DNA of 64,000 bases from Bin5 sp965208965 (GTDB lineage: Bacteria; Chloroflexota; Anaerolineae; Caldilineales; Caldilineaceae): positions 5,487,183-5,551,182 of the forward strand of contig OZ242384.1 of assembly GCA_965208965.1 (NCBI GenBank). The letters are read 5' to 3'. Made by a program: the position numbers and the translations under genes. The notes below the pieces were generated by a model. It saw nothing but the letters and a program-made list of their open reading frames with translations. It was not told where the DNA came from and did not search any database. Each line of letters opens with the position of its first letter. Within the stretch, counting starts at the first letter, position 1. Shown one piece after another: positions 1-11,178 of the stretch.

Positions 1-292
1 GGAAGTAACGTTCTTCCCGAATGTAGTGCTTACCTTCGTAGTCGAATTCAACGGTACGACGGCCCAGGTCTGTGATGATTCGCAGATCGCCAAAGCCTGT
101 TTCTTCGCTTGTTTCGCGCAGAGCCGCTTCCTCTGCGCTTTCGCCGGGGTCGATATGTCCTTTGGGCAGGCGCACTTCGGCGCGACCAGGGCGGTCCAGC
201 AGGAGCAGATAGGTCTCAGCCGCGGGGAGGTCTGGGAGGAGGTCTCTTTGCACCACCACGCCGCCGGCGGACTTGTATCGGATCGTCTTCAC
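1..292 (-). CDS. Nudix hydrolase, C-terminus cut by window edge
   Basis: Translating the minus strand from a GTG at 290-292 gives about 97 residues running off the left edge. A complete Nudix box is visible (G, five residues, E, seven residues, RE-T-S-EE-TGF), with the metal-binding REx(2)EE core. The family hydrolyses nucleoside diphosphates linked to another moiety; the substrate cannot be told from this fragment. An in-frame TGA lies just upstream of the GTG, and a GGAG sits about 9 nt before it, so the start is well fixed. It is divergent from rsmG, with only 28 nt between the two start codons, so their promoters must overlap. Confidence 0.8.
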   Translation of the reverse strand, partial: MKTIRYKSAGGVVVQRDLLPDLPAAETYLLLLDRPGRAEVRLPKGHIDPGESAEEAALRETSEETGFGDLRIITDLGRRTVEFDYEGKHYIREERYF

Positions 293-314
293 AGTTCAAC
301 TCCTGTGCTAGAAT
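286..314 (+). promoter_or_regulatory. Possible rsmG promoter giving a leaderless mRNA
   Basis: TAGAAT at 309-314 resembles a -10 box, with a weak -35 (TCTTCA, 286-291) 17 nt before it. Transcription would then start at or beside the A of the rsmG ATG at 321, and no Shine-Dalgarno sequence precedes that ATG. Both facts fit a leaderless transcript, but the -35 match is poor. Confidence 0.35.
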
Positions 315-320
315 ACACGC

Positions 321-1052
321 ATGCAATCTCTGATTTCGGGTACAACAGCCCTGGGAATCCCGCTCTCCCGCGAACAGGTCGAACAGTTCCGCGTCTTTGC
401 CGCGCTGCTGGAGGAGTGGAATCAGAAGATGAATCTGACCGCGATTACGGAGAGTGTTGAGGTCCAGAAAAAGCATTTTCTGGACTGCCTGGTCGGAATG
501 CCGCTGGTGGCAGAGGAACTTGGAGCTACCTTGCCGCCGAAGCGGACACTGGCTTGCGTTGACATCGGAACGGGCGCGGGATTCCCGGGATTACCACTCA
601 AGATCGCGTGGCCCAACCTGAAACTGACGCTGGTGGACGGTACAGCCAAGAAGATTCGATTTCTCGAAGAAGTGGTGAAAGAACTGGCGCTCAAAAATGT
701 AACTCTCGTTCAGGGCAGGGCTGAAGAGTTGGGCCGTAGTCGTCATTTTCGAGGGCAGTTCGATCTGGCGACTGCCAGAGCGGTGGCCAGGATGAATACG
801 TTGACCGAGTATGTGCTGCCGTTTGTACGTCTGGGCGGATTGGCGGTGATCTATAAGGGTCCGAACGCGGCCGAGGAGTTCATGGAGGCGCGCAATGCGA
901 TTGAACTTCTGGGCGGCGAAACGGTCCGGTTTTCGCCTGTAAGTGTGCCGATGCTGGACGAGGAACGGCGTGTTCTGCTGATCAAGAAGCTGCGAAAGAC
1001 CCCCAGACAGTACCCTAGGCAGCAAGGATTGCCTCGCAGAGAGCCTCTTTGA
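321..1052 (+). CDS. rsmG: 16S rRNA (guanine-N7)-methyltransferase RsmG
   Basis: RsmG (GidB) methylates N7 of a conserved guanine in the 530 loop of 16S rRNA using S-adenosylmethionine. The 243-residue product has the usual family length. It shows the helical N-terminus with an EEWNQKMNLTAI segment near residues 31-43, the AdoMet motif DIGTGAGFPG at 81-90, and the VDGTAKKIRFLEEV second motif. The basic C-terminal tail (TPRQYPRQQGLPRREPL) is also typical. Start is the ATG at 321, with no visible ribosome-binding site. The gene converges with rex, 72 nt away. In many genomes gidB sits near oriC genes; nothing here shows that linkage. Confidence 0.95.
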   Translation: MQSLISGTTALGIPLSREQVEQFRVFAALLEEWNQKMNLTAITESVEVQKKHFLDCLVGMPLVAEELGATLPPKRTLACVDIGTGAGFPGLPLKIAWPNLKLTLVDGTAKKIRFLEEVVKELALKNVTLVQGRAEELGRSRHFRGQFDLATARAVARMNTLTEYVLPFVRLGGLAVIYKGPNAAEEFMEARNAIELLGGETVRFSPVSVPMLDEERRVLLIKKLRKTPRQYPRQQGLPRREPL

Positions 1053-1124
1053 CGGCCGCCAGGCCTTCATCCCCGCGGATTGGTCCGATAAGCACAAGCC
1101 CGGAGCGGACAGGCTCTTTCATTC

Positions 1125-1850
1125 TCAGCGCAGATAGTAGGTCATATGCTGGAAGTGGACAACAGGGTCGATGTACTCGACCCGCACGTGTCCGGGGACC
1201 GCCAATGTGATGGGGGCATAGCAAAGAATGCTGTTCAGCCCTGCCTCGATGAGCTGCGTGGCAACGCGTTGAGCGGCGTGGGCGGGGACGGCCATCACGG
1301 CGATCTGTACTCCTGACTCCTTTACCTGCTTTTTCAGATCTGCGAAATCCTCTATGCGCAGACCATTGCCGATCGGCTGCCCGATTTTCCGGGAGTCCTC
1401 ATCCAGGACGGATACGATGCGAAAGCCGCTCGACTCAAACTCCTGATAGTTGGCGATAGCGGTGCCGAGGGAGCCGGCGCCGATCAGTATCACCGGCCAG
1501 ATTCTGTCCACGTTGAGGATTTTCTGAAGTTGCCGGCACAGGAATTCAATGTTATAGCCGGTGCCCTGCTTCCCGAATTCACCGAAGTGACTGAGATCTT
1601 TGCGAATCTGGGCAGAACTGATGCCCAGGTGTTCCCCGAGCTCCTGGCTGGAGGTCACTTCTCGCCCGTCATCGGCGAGGAGACGCAGCGTGCGCAAATA
1701 GACAGGCAGTCGACCGATAACAATGTCAGGGATTGGGGCTTTCCCTTGCGTTCTTTCGTCCTTCACCGTAAAGCTGTCGCTTTCCCGAATTGAGGGAGGT
1801 CGGATTGCCGGTGCCTGAAGGATTCTGTTGGAGCCAACGGGTACAGTCAC
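1125..1850 (-). CDS. rex: Redox-sensing transcriptional repressor Rex
   Basis: Rex senses the NADH/NAD+ ratio and represses fermentative and respiratory genes. In the longer reading (241 aa, GTG at 1850) the winged helix runs from about 44 to 100 with the recognition segment SSAQIRKDLSHFGEFGKQGTGY. A Rossmann domain follows with GAGSLGTAI near 124-132 and a C-terminal helix ending YYLR, which in the family swaps between subunits. Rex proteins are usually about 210 aa; an internal GTG at 1764-1766 would give 213 aa and may be the true start. Neither start has a clear Shine-Dalgarno. A Rex-like palindrome lies upstream (1895-1912), suggesting autoregulation. Confidence 0.93.
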   Translation of the reverse strand: MTVPVGSNRILQAPAIRPPSIRESDSFTVKDERTQGKAPIPDIVIGRLPVYLRTLRLLADDGREVTSSQELGEHLGISSAQIRKDLSHFGEFGKQGTGYNIEFLCRQLQKILNVDRIWPVILIGAGSLGTAIANYQEFESSGFRIVSVLDEDSRKIGQPIGNGLRIEDFADLKKQVKESGVQIAVMAVPAHAAQRVATQLIEAGLNSILCYAPITLAVPGHVRVEYIDPVVHFQHMTYYLR

Positions 1851-1894
1851 TCGGGTGGCAATTGGTCCGTCAATGCCGTGGAAACCAGGTCAGA

Positions 1895-1912
1895 CTGCGA
1901 AATAATTCGCTA
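1895..1912 (-). promoter_or_regulatory. Putative Rex operator (autoregulation)
   Basis: The + strand reads CTGCGAA-ATAA-TTCGCTA, two 7-bp half sites with exactly 4 bp between. The established Rex consensus is TTGTGAA-N4-TTCACAA; five of seven positions match in each half. The site lies about 45 bp upstream of the rex start, directly downstream of the predicted -10 box, where a bound repressor would block transcription. Confidence 0.5.
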
Positions 1913-1941
1913 ACGATAGCACAGTCCTGGCTGGAGAGCAA
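1913..1941 (-). promoter_or_regulatory. Putative rex promoter
   Basis: On the minus strand TTGCTC (1936-1941) is followed after 17 nt by TATCGT (1913-1918). The spacing is ideal, but the hexamers match the consensus only at 3/6 and 4/6. The predicted transcription start falls inside the Rex-like palindrome. Confidence 0.4.
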
Positions 1942-2531
1942 TTAGACGGCATTTTTGGGGTGCATCCCAATGTTGGGGCGAACTTTCGTATTCCTCCGGC
2001 AGCGCAAGCGCCGCCTCAAACCACTGCCGTTCCACTAACCACTGCAGTTCCGCCCTTCGTCGACCCTCTGGCTAAATGCGGCAATGCTGGCAAACCGGAT
2101 AAGATGCCATTGCCCTGCGAAATCGAGTGCATCCCGCATTCCCTGCGGTGATCACACAAGAAATGGTTGTTTCAGCACAGGCAACAATTCGGCTCCATTT
2201 GACAGAAAAGATATAGAATATCGTACATCCCCCCCTTAAAACCGGACAAAACACGACAAATCCCTCAAATCACTCATCCTTGAGCCCTTAAACTGACTGC
2301 CCCCGCAAGGCCGCGCATTCTCGCCACCCATATTCTCAGTCAGTCGCCGCAGTCACTGACCCCTGCCTTGCCCAGCCCCATACGGGATGCACCACAGTCT
2401 TGAGTTTGCAGTACTTGGTTTTCACTGTTTGGTGGGAACGGTGATTGAGGGGTTGTTTAAACCGGACAGACTTTGAATTTGGGTCGGGCAGGCATGGTAG
2501 CGGGGGCGCTGGGGGTTGGAGTGAGGCTTGA
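1942..2531. other. Non-coding stretch before the SDR gene
   Basis: No convincing gene is seen. Short open frames lack ribosome-binding sites and family features. Around 2010-2060 there are CCACTGC/CCACTAACC-type short repeats, and two copies of an AAACCGGACA motif occur near 2238 and 2458. No function is proposed. Confidence 0.4.
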
Positions 2532-3308
2532 TCACATGCGCATAGTCTCGGTGTGGCCGTCGACGGCGAGGACCTGGCCGGCGATGCGGGCGCCGCCTTC
2601 TGAGCAGAGGAAGAGGACGGTCTCGGCGATATCCTCCGCGTCAATTAGCGTACGCAATGAGCTCTTCTGGCGAAATGCATCCCGGATTTCCTCGACGCTG
2701 ACGCCGCGCGCGGCGGCCTTGGCGGCATAGACGCCTTCGATGCGCGGCCCCTGCACGGAACCGGGGCAGACGGCGTTGACGCGGATTCCGAAGGGGCCAA
2801 GCTCCATTGCCAAGGTCTTGGTGAAGCCGACTAGGGCCCATTTGGAGGCCGCGTACGGGGCGCGTAGTGGGTAACCGTGGAGGGCCGCTGTGGAGCCGAT
2901 GTTGATGATGGAGCCGCCGCCGCTTGCTTTGAGAAGGGGGATGGCGAGGCGTGAACAATAGAATGCGCCATTCAGGTTCACGTCGATGGTGCGCTGCCAG
3001 TCCTCGGGCGTGATGCTCTCAGTGTTTGCGGTTGGGCCAGAGATGCCGGCGTTGTTCACCAGCACATCCAGCCCGCCGAGAACCTGGACGACCTCCTGGA
3101 AGGCGGTTTCCATCTGGGCCGGGTCTGCCACATCGGCGCGGACGCCGCGAAGCCCGTCGGAGGAGCCCTCCAGCCGGTTGAGAGCGGTTTCGTCTACGTC
3201 ACAGAGGCACACGAATGCGCCTGCCTGCAGGAAGCGATCGGCAATGGCCCGTCCGATTCCTGCGGCTGCGGCGGATACGAAGACCCGCTTGCCAGCAATT
3301 CCCTTCAT
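2532..3308 (-). CDS. Short-chain dehydrogenase/reductase (SDR)
   Basis: This 258-residue classical SDR would oxidise or reduce a hydroxyl/keto group with a nicotinamide cofactor. The cofactor loop is atypical (SAAAAGIG, residues 12-19, instead of TGxxxGIG). The acidic residue after strand 2 (CDVD, 36-39) points to NAD(H). NNAG is at 85-88, and the catalytic set N111, S139, Y152 and K156 (YAASK) is complete. Its C-terminus (AGQVLAVDGH) is the usual one. It is the last gene of a minus-strand run, 67 nt behind the PhyH gene, so the two may act on one substrate. The substrate is not identifiable. Confidence 0.9.
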   Translation of the reverse strand: MKGIAGKRVFVSAAAAGIGRAIADRFLQAGAFVCLCDVDETALNRLEGSSDGLRGVRADVADPAQMETAFQEVVQVLGGLDVLVNNAGISGPTANTESITPEDWQRTIDVNLNGAFYCSRLAIPLLKASGGGSIINIGSTAALHGYPLRAPYAASKWALVGFTKTLAMELGPFGIRVNAVCPGSVQGPRIEGVYAAKAAARGVSVEEIRDAFRQKSSLRTLIDAEDIAETVLFLCSEGGARIAGQVLAVDGHTETMRM

Positions 3309-3375
3309 CTTCAGATTCTCACGACTTTAGCTGCCATGGCCGGAGTTGGGTCAGGGCCGCGCCATTCGCCGGCTG

Positions 3376-4179
3376 TTATCCGTATGCGCCGTGGGGCAGG
3401 AATCCAAGTAGCCGGCGCAGGCGGTCATCGGCGCCGGCATAGACGTGCTCAGGCATGGTGTAGTTCATGAACGGGTAGTACTTATGGCCGACGATGCGGC
3501 GGGCGTAGGTTACCTGGGTAATGTAACGGGTGCGCTGGCTGCGGTTAGGGCCGCCGCGGTGCCAGACCTGGTTATTGAAGAGGACCACGCTGCCGGCGGG
3601 TCCCAGGTTGTACTGGATGCGGTCTTCCCACTCGGTTCCGTCGAGTTGTCGGGAGGGAGGGCTGGCGCCGAACAGATGTGAGCCGGGAATGGTTTCGGTA
3701 CCGCCGTGCTCGATTTCGATGACGTCGGTCAGGTAATAGTTGGCTGTGAAGAAGAGAACGGGCAGATGCACGTTGGCCGGGGCGGCGCCGTCTTTGACGA
3801 TATAGTGGGGCCGATCGTCCTGATGCCAGCCATCGAGTCCTCCGCCGGGAGGGGAGATAAATGAGTTGTTGTGGATGACGTGGCAGTCCGTCCCGATAAT
3901 CGCTTCGGCTAGTGAGACCATCGGCTCCATGTCGAACAGGCGCAGATTGGCTGCACTGGTCTCGAACATGCGGTGGGCGAGATGGGCTCGTTGGCTCTTG
4001 TTGTTGAGCCCGTTGGGATTGTCGCGCAGAGCGACTTCCAGGTCGGCGCGCATCTGGTCGGTCCAGTCCGGCGGCAGCATATTGCGCAGGAAGAGACAGC
4101 CTTCGCGATGAAACTGGTCCACCCAAGCGTCAATTTGCTCGTCGCTCGCTTTTTTGCCTGCAAGATAGTCGGTACCCAT
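3376..4179 (-). CDS. Phytanoyl-CoA dioxygenase (PhyH) family protein
   Basis: PhyH-family enzymes are Fe(II)/2-oxoglutarate oxygenases. The start chosen is the ATG at 4177-4179, because GGGGAGAA precedes it by about 7 nt; the open frame extends 46 codons further without a better start. In the 267-aa product the iron ligands are likely H119 and D121 (WHQDD) and H207 (WHRGG), with a following Arg (about 216-218) for 2-oxoglutarate. It lies 85 nt downstream of glyQS and 67 nt upstream of an SDR. Expansion of this family is common in marine and host-associated Chloroflexota; the substrate is unknown. Confidence 0.88.
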   Translation of the reverse strand: MGTDYLAGKKASDEQIDAWVDQFHREGCLFLRNMLPPDWTDQMRADLEVALRDNPNGLNNKSQRAHLAHRMFETSAANLRLFDMEPMVSLAEAIIGTDCHVIHNNSFISPPGGGLDGWHQDDRPHYIVKDGAAPANVHLPVLFFTANYYLTDVIEIEHGGTETIPGSHLFGASPPSRQLDGTEWEDRIQYNLGPAGSVVLFNNQVWHRGGPNRSQRTRYITQVTYARRIVGHKYYPFMNYTMPEHVYAGADDRLRRLLGFLPHGAYG

Positions 4180-4264
4180 TTTTGTTCTCCCCTGGATTTT
4201 CAGTTTCCGATGTGCGTCCAGCAGCCAGCCCAATCTTCCCGGCTGACATGGATAGTCTGGTCGA

Positions 4265-7354
<3,090 letters not shown>

Positions 7355-7416
7355 TGCTCAACTCGATGGTGGCGGCTTGAATGTGGTGGTTCCCGATTTC
7401 TGAATGACTGTTCATG

Positions 7417-8562
7417 TCAACTGGTGTTCACGACAAAGCCGCTTTCATTCACGACTTGCTTGAAGAGGCTTTCATCCAATTTCAGGCCGAAACCGGGCGC
7501 GTCCGGCAGGCTGACATAACCATCATTTACCGGGTAGGCGGATGTGTCCAGGCCGGGCGTGGTGAGCTCATCCCACTCGACGAAGACAAAGTTTTCGACG
7601 GCGGATGCGAGGTGGCCGGAGACGAAATTGCCCAGATGGCGTCCATAGTGATGGGGCGCCGTGCGAACATTCCAGGCATCTAGTTTGGGCGCGGTCTGCA
7701 GCCACTTTGTGATGCCGTAGCTGAATATGTCGTATTGCACAACGTCGACGATCCCTCTGCGTGCGTAGTCCAGCAGGTGAGGCGAGGCGGATCCTTCGCC
7801 ATCGGCGATGAAGACGGACAGACCCTCTCGTGAGATCCAGGCGTGCAGATCCTCGTAGAGCTCGTCATCCTCGTGGAAGGCTTCCTCGATCCAGAAAATG
7901 TTGCAGTCGGCAATTTCGCTCAGGATGTGCTTGGCGATATTGAGGGTATAGCCGTTGTTGGCGTCGATGAGGATAGCGGAGTCGGGGCCGACGGCGGCGC
8001 GCACGGCCCGGACGACGGCTATGTCGCGGCGGTTGCCTTCCTCAAGAGGCATGTGGCGGGCGCCGCGGCCTACTTTGATTTTGAATGCGCGGTGCCCGTT
8101 CTCGTAGCCGAAGCGGGCCTCCGAGGCGATCAGGGCGGCGCCCTCGTCGTCGGTGGAGATGTGCAGGTCGTCGATCAACAAGGTGGTGTCGTAGCAGGGC
8201 ACGCGCAGGGGCTCTGAAACTTTCCTGCCGGCGCGATCTGCCAGGATCTGGTAGACAGGGCGGCCAGTGCGCTGACCGAGCAGGTCCCAAAGAGGACTCT
8301 CTATGGCGAAAGCTCTTGGGGCGACACCTTTTTCAACAGTGACAAGGTCGTTCAGGGACGAGCCGAGAAACAGTTCGGCCTGCTGCCTGGTGAGATTGCT
8401 GAGACCGAAACCGGCAGATCCGTCGGCGGTTGTAATGCGCGCAAGGGGAACGGACGCTTCCCACCCGTGGTCGTCCCTTTTGCGGGCGTTGTAACCGGCC
8501 AGGCGGGGCCGGCGGCCCGTCAGGGTACCCCATTCGATTGAAGCAATTCGCGCGCCCTGCAT
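7417..8562 (-). CDS. Enolase superfamily (mandelate racemase-like), paralogue 1
   Basis: Enolase-superfamily enzymes abstract a proton next to a carboxylate, here probably to dehydrate or racemise a sugar acid. The start at 8562 is preceded by AGGAG at 8 nt; an in-frame ATG six codons earlier has none. In the 381-aa product the likely catalytic residues are K161/K163 (KIKVG), metal ligands D200 (IDANNGY), E226 (IEEAF) and E256 (ADGEG), and H304/H305 (APHHYG) as the second base. The protein is closely similar along its whole length to the gene immediately upstream, so the pair is a tandem duplication. The substrate cannot be read from sequence. Confidence 0.88.
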   Translation of the reverse strand: MQGARIASIEWGTLTGRRPRLAGYNARKRDDHGWEASVPLARITTADGSAGFGLSNLTRQQAELFLGSSLNDLVTVEKGVAPRAFAIESPLWDLLGQRTGRPVYQILADRAGRKVSEPLRVPCYDTTLLIDDLHISTDDEGAALIASEARFGYENGHRAFKIKVGRGARHMPLEEGNRRDIAVVRAVRAAVGPDSAILIDANNGYTLNIAKHILSEIADCNIFWIEEAFHEDDELYEDLHAWISREGLSVFIADGEGSASPHLLDYARRGIVDVVQYDIFSYGITKWLQTAPKLDAWNVRTAPHHYGRHLGNFVSGHLASAVENFVFVEWDELTTPGLDTSAYPVNDGYVSLPDAPGFGLKLDESLFKQVVNESGFVVNTS

Positions 8563-8693
8563 TAGCGAAACTCCTGCCACTTTCGGCCAGCTATCGGGAA
8601 TTGTAGAAAAGATTGTGCGCCAGCGCCAATATGTTGCACTGCCTGCGATGAAAAGACAATTGAATCAGTGTGAAGTCGTCGGGGCCGGCGCCG

Positions 8694-9836
8694 TTAGTGT
8701 CGTACGGCAAAGCCGTTGGAAGCCACAGCTTGCTGGAAGAGTTCCTCATCCAGTTTCAGCGCGAAGCCGGGCGCGTCCGGCATGCGCACATACCCTTCGT
8801 CCACCCGATAGGCCGAACCGTCAAGTCCGGGCGTGGAGACCTCGTCCCATTCGATGAAGAGAAAGCCGTCGACGGCGGCGGCGAGATGGCCGGAGACATA
8901 GTTTCCGATGTGGCGTCCATAATGATGAGGCGCGGTGCCAACGTTCCAACCGTCCAGGCGGGCGCCGGTTTCCAGCCAGTTGGTCATGCCATGGCTGAAG
9001 ATATCATACTGGATGATGTCGACGAATCCGTCGCGGGCGTAGTCCAGCAGCATGGGGGAGGCTAGGCCCTCGCCGTCAGCGATGTTTGTTGACAGACCCT
9101 CCCGCTCGATCCAGTCATGCAGATCTTCATAGAGTGCGCCGTCCTCATGAAAGGCTTCTTCAAGCCAGAAGAGGTTACAGTCGGCGGTCTCGGAGAGGAT
9201 CTGTTTGGAAATGTTGAGATTGTAACCGTTGTTGGCGTCGATAAGGATAGCGGCGTCCGGGCCGACTTCGGCGCGCACGGCGCGGATAACGGCCACGTCG
9301 CGGCGATTGCCTTCGAGAAGAGGCATGTGGCGGGCGCCGCGGCCGACCTTGATCTTGAAGGCGCGGTGGCCATGCTCAAAGCCGAAGCGGGCTTCGGAGG
9401 CGATGAGGGCTGCACCTTCCTCGTCGGTGGAGAGGTGCAGGTCGTCGATATATAGGGACGTGTCGTAGCAGCGAACCAGCGGGGCCTCACTAAGGGTCTT
9501 TCCGGCCGACTCCGCCAGGAGTTGGTAGACGGGGCGACCCGTGCGCTGGCCCTGCAGGTCCCACAGCGGGAACTCCAAGGAGGCGGCCCGCGGCGCAACC
9601 CCGTTGGCGGCGTCGATGAGGTCCTCGACGCGTTCGCCGAGATAGGCGTGTGCTTCCTGCTGGGACAATGGCCGGCAGGCGCCAAATCCCGATGCGCCAT
9701 CAGTCGTGGTGATGCGGGCCAGGGGCACTTGGACATCGTTGCCGTGGACGGCAAGGCGGGAGTTGCAGCCTGCTTGTCGCGGGCGCCGGCCCACGAGCGT
9801 GCCCCATTCGATGGCGGAAATCGTGGCACTATTCAT
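8694..9836 (-). CDS. Enolase superfamily (mandelate racemase-like), paralogue 2
   Basis: This is the tandem partner of the gene at 7417-8562. It shares the KIKVGRGARHMPL, ILIDANNGY, EEAFHED, IADGEG and TAPHHYGRH blocks, so the same catalytic Lys, His and metal ligands are present. The 380 aa begin at the ATG 9834-9836. The two copies differ mainly in the N-terminal capping domain (the residues after GRRPR), which in this superfamily contributes substrate specificity. It lies 131 nt upstream of its copy and 67 nt downstream of an epimerase-family gene. An acid-sugar dehydratase or epimerase role is inferred, not shown. Confidence 0.88.
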   Translation of the reverse strand: MNSATISAIEWGTLVGRRPRQAGCNSRLAVHGNDVQVPLARITTTDGASGFGACRPLSQQEAHAYLGERVEDLIDAANGVAPRAASLEFPLWDLQGQRTGRPVYQLLAESAGKTLSEAPLVRCYDTSLYIDDLHLSTDEEGAALIASEARFGFEHGHRAFKIKVGRGARHMPLLEGNRRDVAVIRAVRAEVGPDAAILIDANNGYNLNISKQILSETADCNLFWLEEAFHEDGALYEDLHDWIEREGLSTNIADGEGLASPMLLDYARDGFVDIIQYDIFSHGMTNWLETGARLDGWNVGTAPHHYGRHIGNYVSGHLAAAVDGFLFIEWDEVSTPGLDGSAYRVDEGYVRMPDAPGFALKLDEELFQQAVASNGFAVRH

Positions 9837-9903
9837 CGAAAGTCATCTTCCTTCGTTCAGGTTTTGGGCGCCCCTCATTTTGGGCGGAGGGCACGACAGG
9901 GCT

Positions 9904-10962
9904 TCAGCTTTCTCCGTAGCGAATGCCGGTGGGGACGACATCCGCTTCTTCGCCGCGGCGTATGGCTTCGGCGGTCTCCACTATATTAACGAGGTCATGC
10001 TTTGGTTGGAAGCCGAGGCGGGTCTGAATTTTAGTCAGATCGAGGCTAAAGAAGTTCGCCTCGGGCAGTCGCGCGTCGGCAAAACTGAGATCGTATCGGT
10101 CGGCCAGCCAAGGGACTGCCTCACCCCAGTCGATGATAGCGGCGCCCCCCAACGTAAACTCCTCGCCGACGGCCTCCTCCTTTTCGATGCCCAGTACCAG
10201 ACCGCGTGCGATGTCGCGCACATCGCAAAAGTGCTGTTTGTGGGGGACTCCATTGGGGTTGCGGCTGAGAAGGAGTTGATCTTCGCCGGTCCACTGGGCC
10301 CTGAGGTCGTCGAGCATCACCTGCTGGTCGGGATCGCTGCTGCTCATAGATTTGTAGCGCTCGTATACGGCACTGAAGGACAGGCGCATCGGGACGCCGG
10401 CCTCGTTGAAGAATTCGCTCGGTTCGATCACGGTGGAGAAGCGAAAGGAGGTCGAGGGCACCTGGTACTGGTAGTAGTAGGCCATGGCAAGCTCTTCGCC
10501 GATCCACTTGGTGAGAAAGTAGGGCATATGGTGGTATTGGGCCACCATGTCCTCGGTGATCGGCTCTTCGAAGTAGCGGCCGTAGTCCTCCAGCTTCCAG
10601 TAGACGGCCTCGGTACAGGCGTAGATGAAGCGGTGGAGGTTAGGGCATTCAGTGCGAACGCTTTCGAGGAGATTGAGCGTTCCCATGGCGTTGATGTCCA
10701 GGTACTGGCGGTTGTCGAAGGGGCCGCCGAAGGCTGCTGCGATGTGGTAGATGGCGTCCACCCCTTTTACGGCATTTCGGACGTCCTCCAGGTTGCGCAG
10801 GTCGCCGGTCACGGTTTCCACATTGGCAAAGGCATCCAGTTTGTGTGCGCGGCTGGCGTCGCCAGGATAGACGAACGAACGGACGTCGTGCCCTTTGTCC
10901 AGGAGACGAGTGACAAGATTGGCGCCGATGCGGCCCGTGCCGCCGGTTACCAGGATTTTCAT
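9904..10962 (-). CDS. NAD-dependent epimerase/dehydratase family, paralogue 1
   Basis: This is an extended SDR of 352 aa. The cofactor loop is GGTGRIGANL (residues 7-16), and the active-site pair is Y148/K152 (YFLTK) with T117 in the usual Ser/Thr place. Members act on nucleotide sugars or free sugars and sugar acids; a dehydrogenase feeding the neighbouring enolase-family enzymes is plausible but inferred. ATG at 10960-10962 has AAAGG 7 nt upstream. A large hairpin (10978-11022) lies directly before this ribosome-binding site. The next gene upstream is a close paralogue of the same 352-aa length. Confidence 0.87.
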   Translation of the reverse strand: MKILVTGGTGRIGANLVTRLLDKGHDVRSFVYPGDASRAHKLDAFANVETVTGDLRNLEDVRNAVKGVDAIYHIAAAFGGPFDNRQYLDINAMGTLNLLESVRTECPNLHRFIYACTEAVYWKLEDYGRYFEEPITEDMVAQYHHMPYFLTKWIGEELAMAYYYQYQVPSTSFRFSTVIEPSEFFNEAGVPMRLSFSAVYERYKSMSSSDPDQQVMLDDLRAQWTGEDQLLLSRNPNGVPHKQHFCDVRDIARGLVLGIEKEEAVGEEFTLGGAAIIDWGEAVPWLADRYDLSFADARLPEANFFSLDLTKIQTRLGFQPKHDLVNIVETAEAIRRGEEADVVPTGIRYGES

Positions 10963-10977
10963 TGCGGGACCTTTCGG

Positions 10978-11022
10978 ATTCTCAAGTTCAAGGTTTCTGA
11001 TTTTTCAGAAACTCTTGAGAAT
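10978..11022 (-). promoter_or_regulatory. Extended hairpin in the leader of the epimerase gene
   Basis: Two nested inverted repeats are exact: ATTCTCAAG (10978-10986) with CTTGAGAAT (11014-11022), and GTTTCTGA (10993-11000) with TCAGAAAC (11005-11012). Together they give a 17-bp interrupted stem with a 4-nt loop. There is no T-run, so it is not a classical terminator. It ends about 15 nt before the downstream gene's start codon and could affect mRNA stability or translation. Confidence 0.6.
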
Positions 11023-11178
11023 AAGAGCTGTCCTCTGGACTTTGGATAAGCTCTTGTAAACGATTGTTGATTGAATAGCCAGTTGCCTATTATCCGGCAC
11101 CTGTTTCCCCCTGCCAAACCGGGCGGTCGACTTCGCTGTGTGGATACACGCCCTCTCGTAGAGGCGGCTGGCCAGACT

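Noticed and set aside
1015..1224. 69-codon minus-strand frame between rsmG and rex.
   Set aside because: Overlaps both real genes and has no ribosome-binding site or family feature.
1960..2151. 63-codon open frame.
   Set aside because: Low-complexity Pro/Ala/Thr translation from short DNA repeats, no ribosome-binding site.
9706..11049. 447-codon plus-strand frame opposite the epimerase gene.
   Set aside because: Antisense shadow of the epimerase and enolase-family genes, which have clear motifs on the minus strand.
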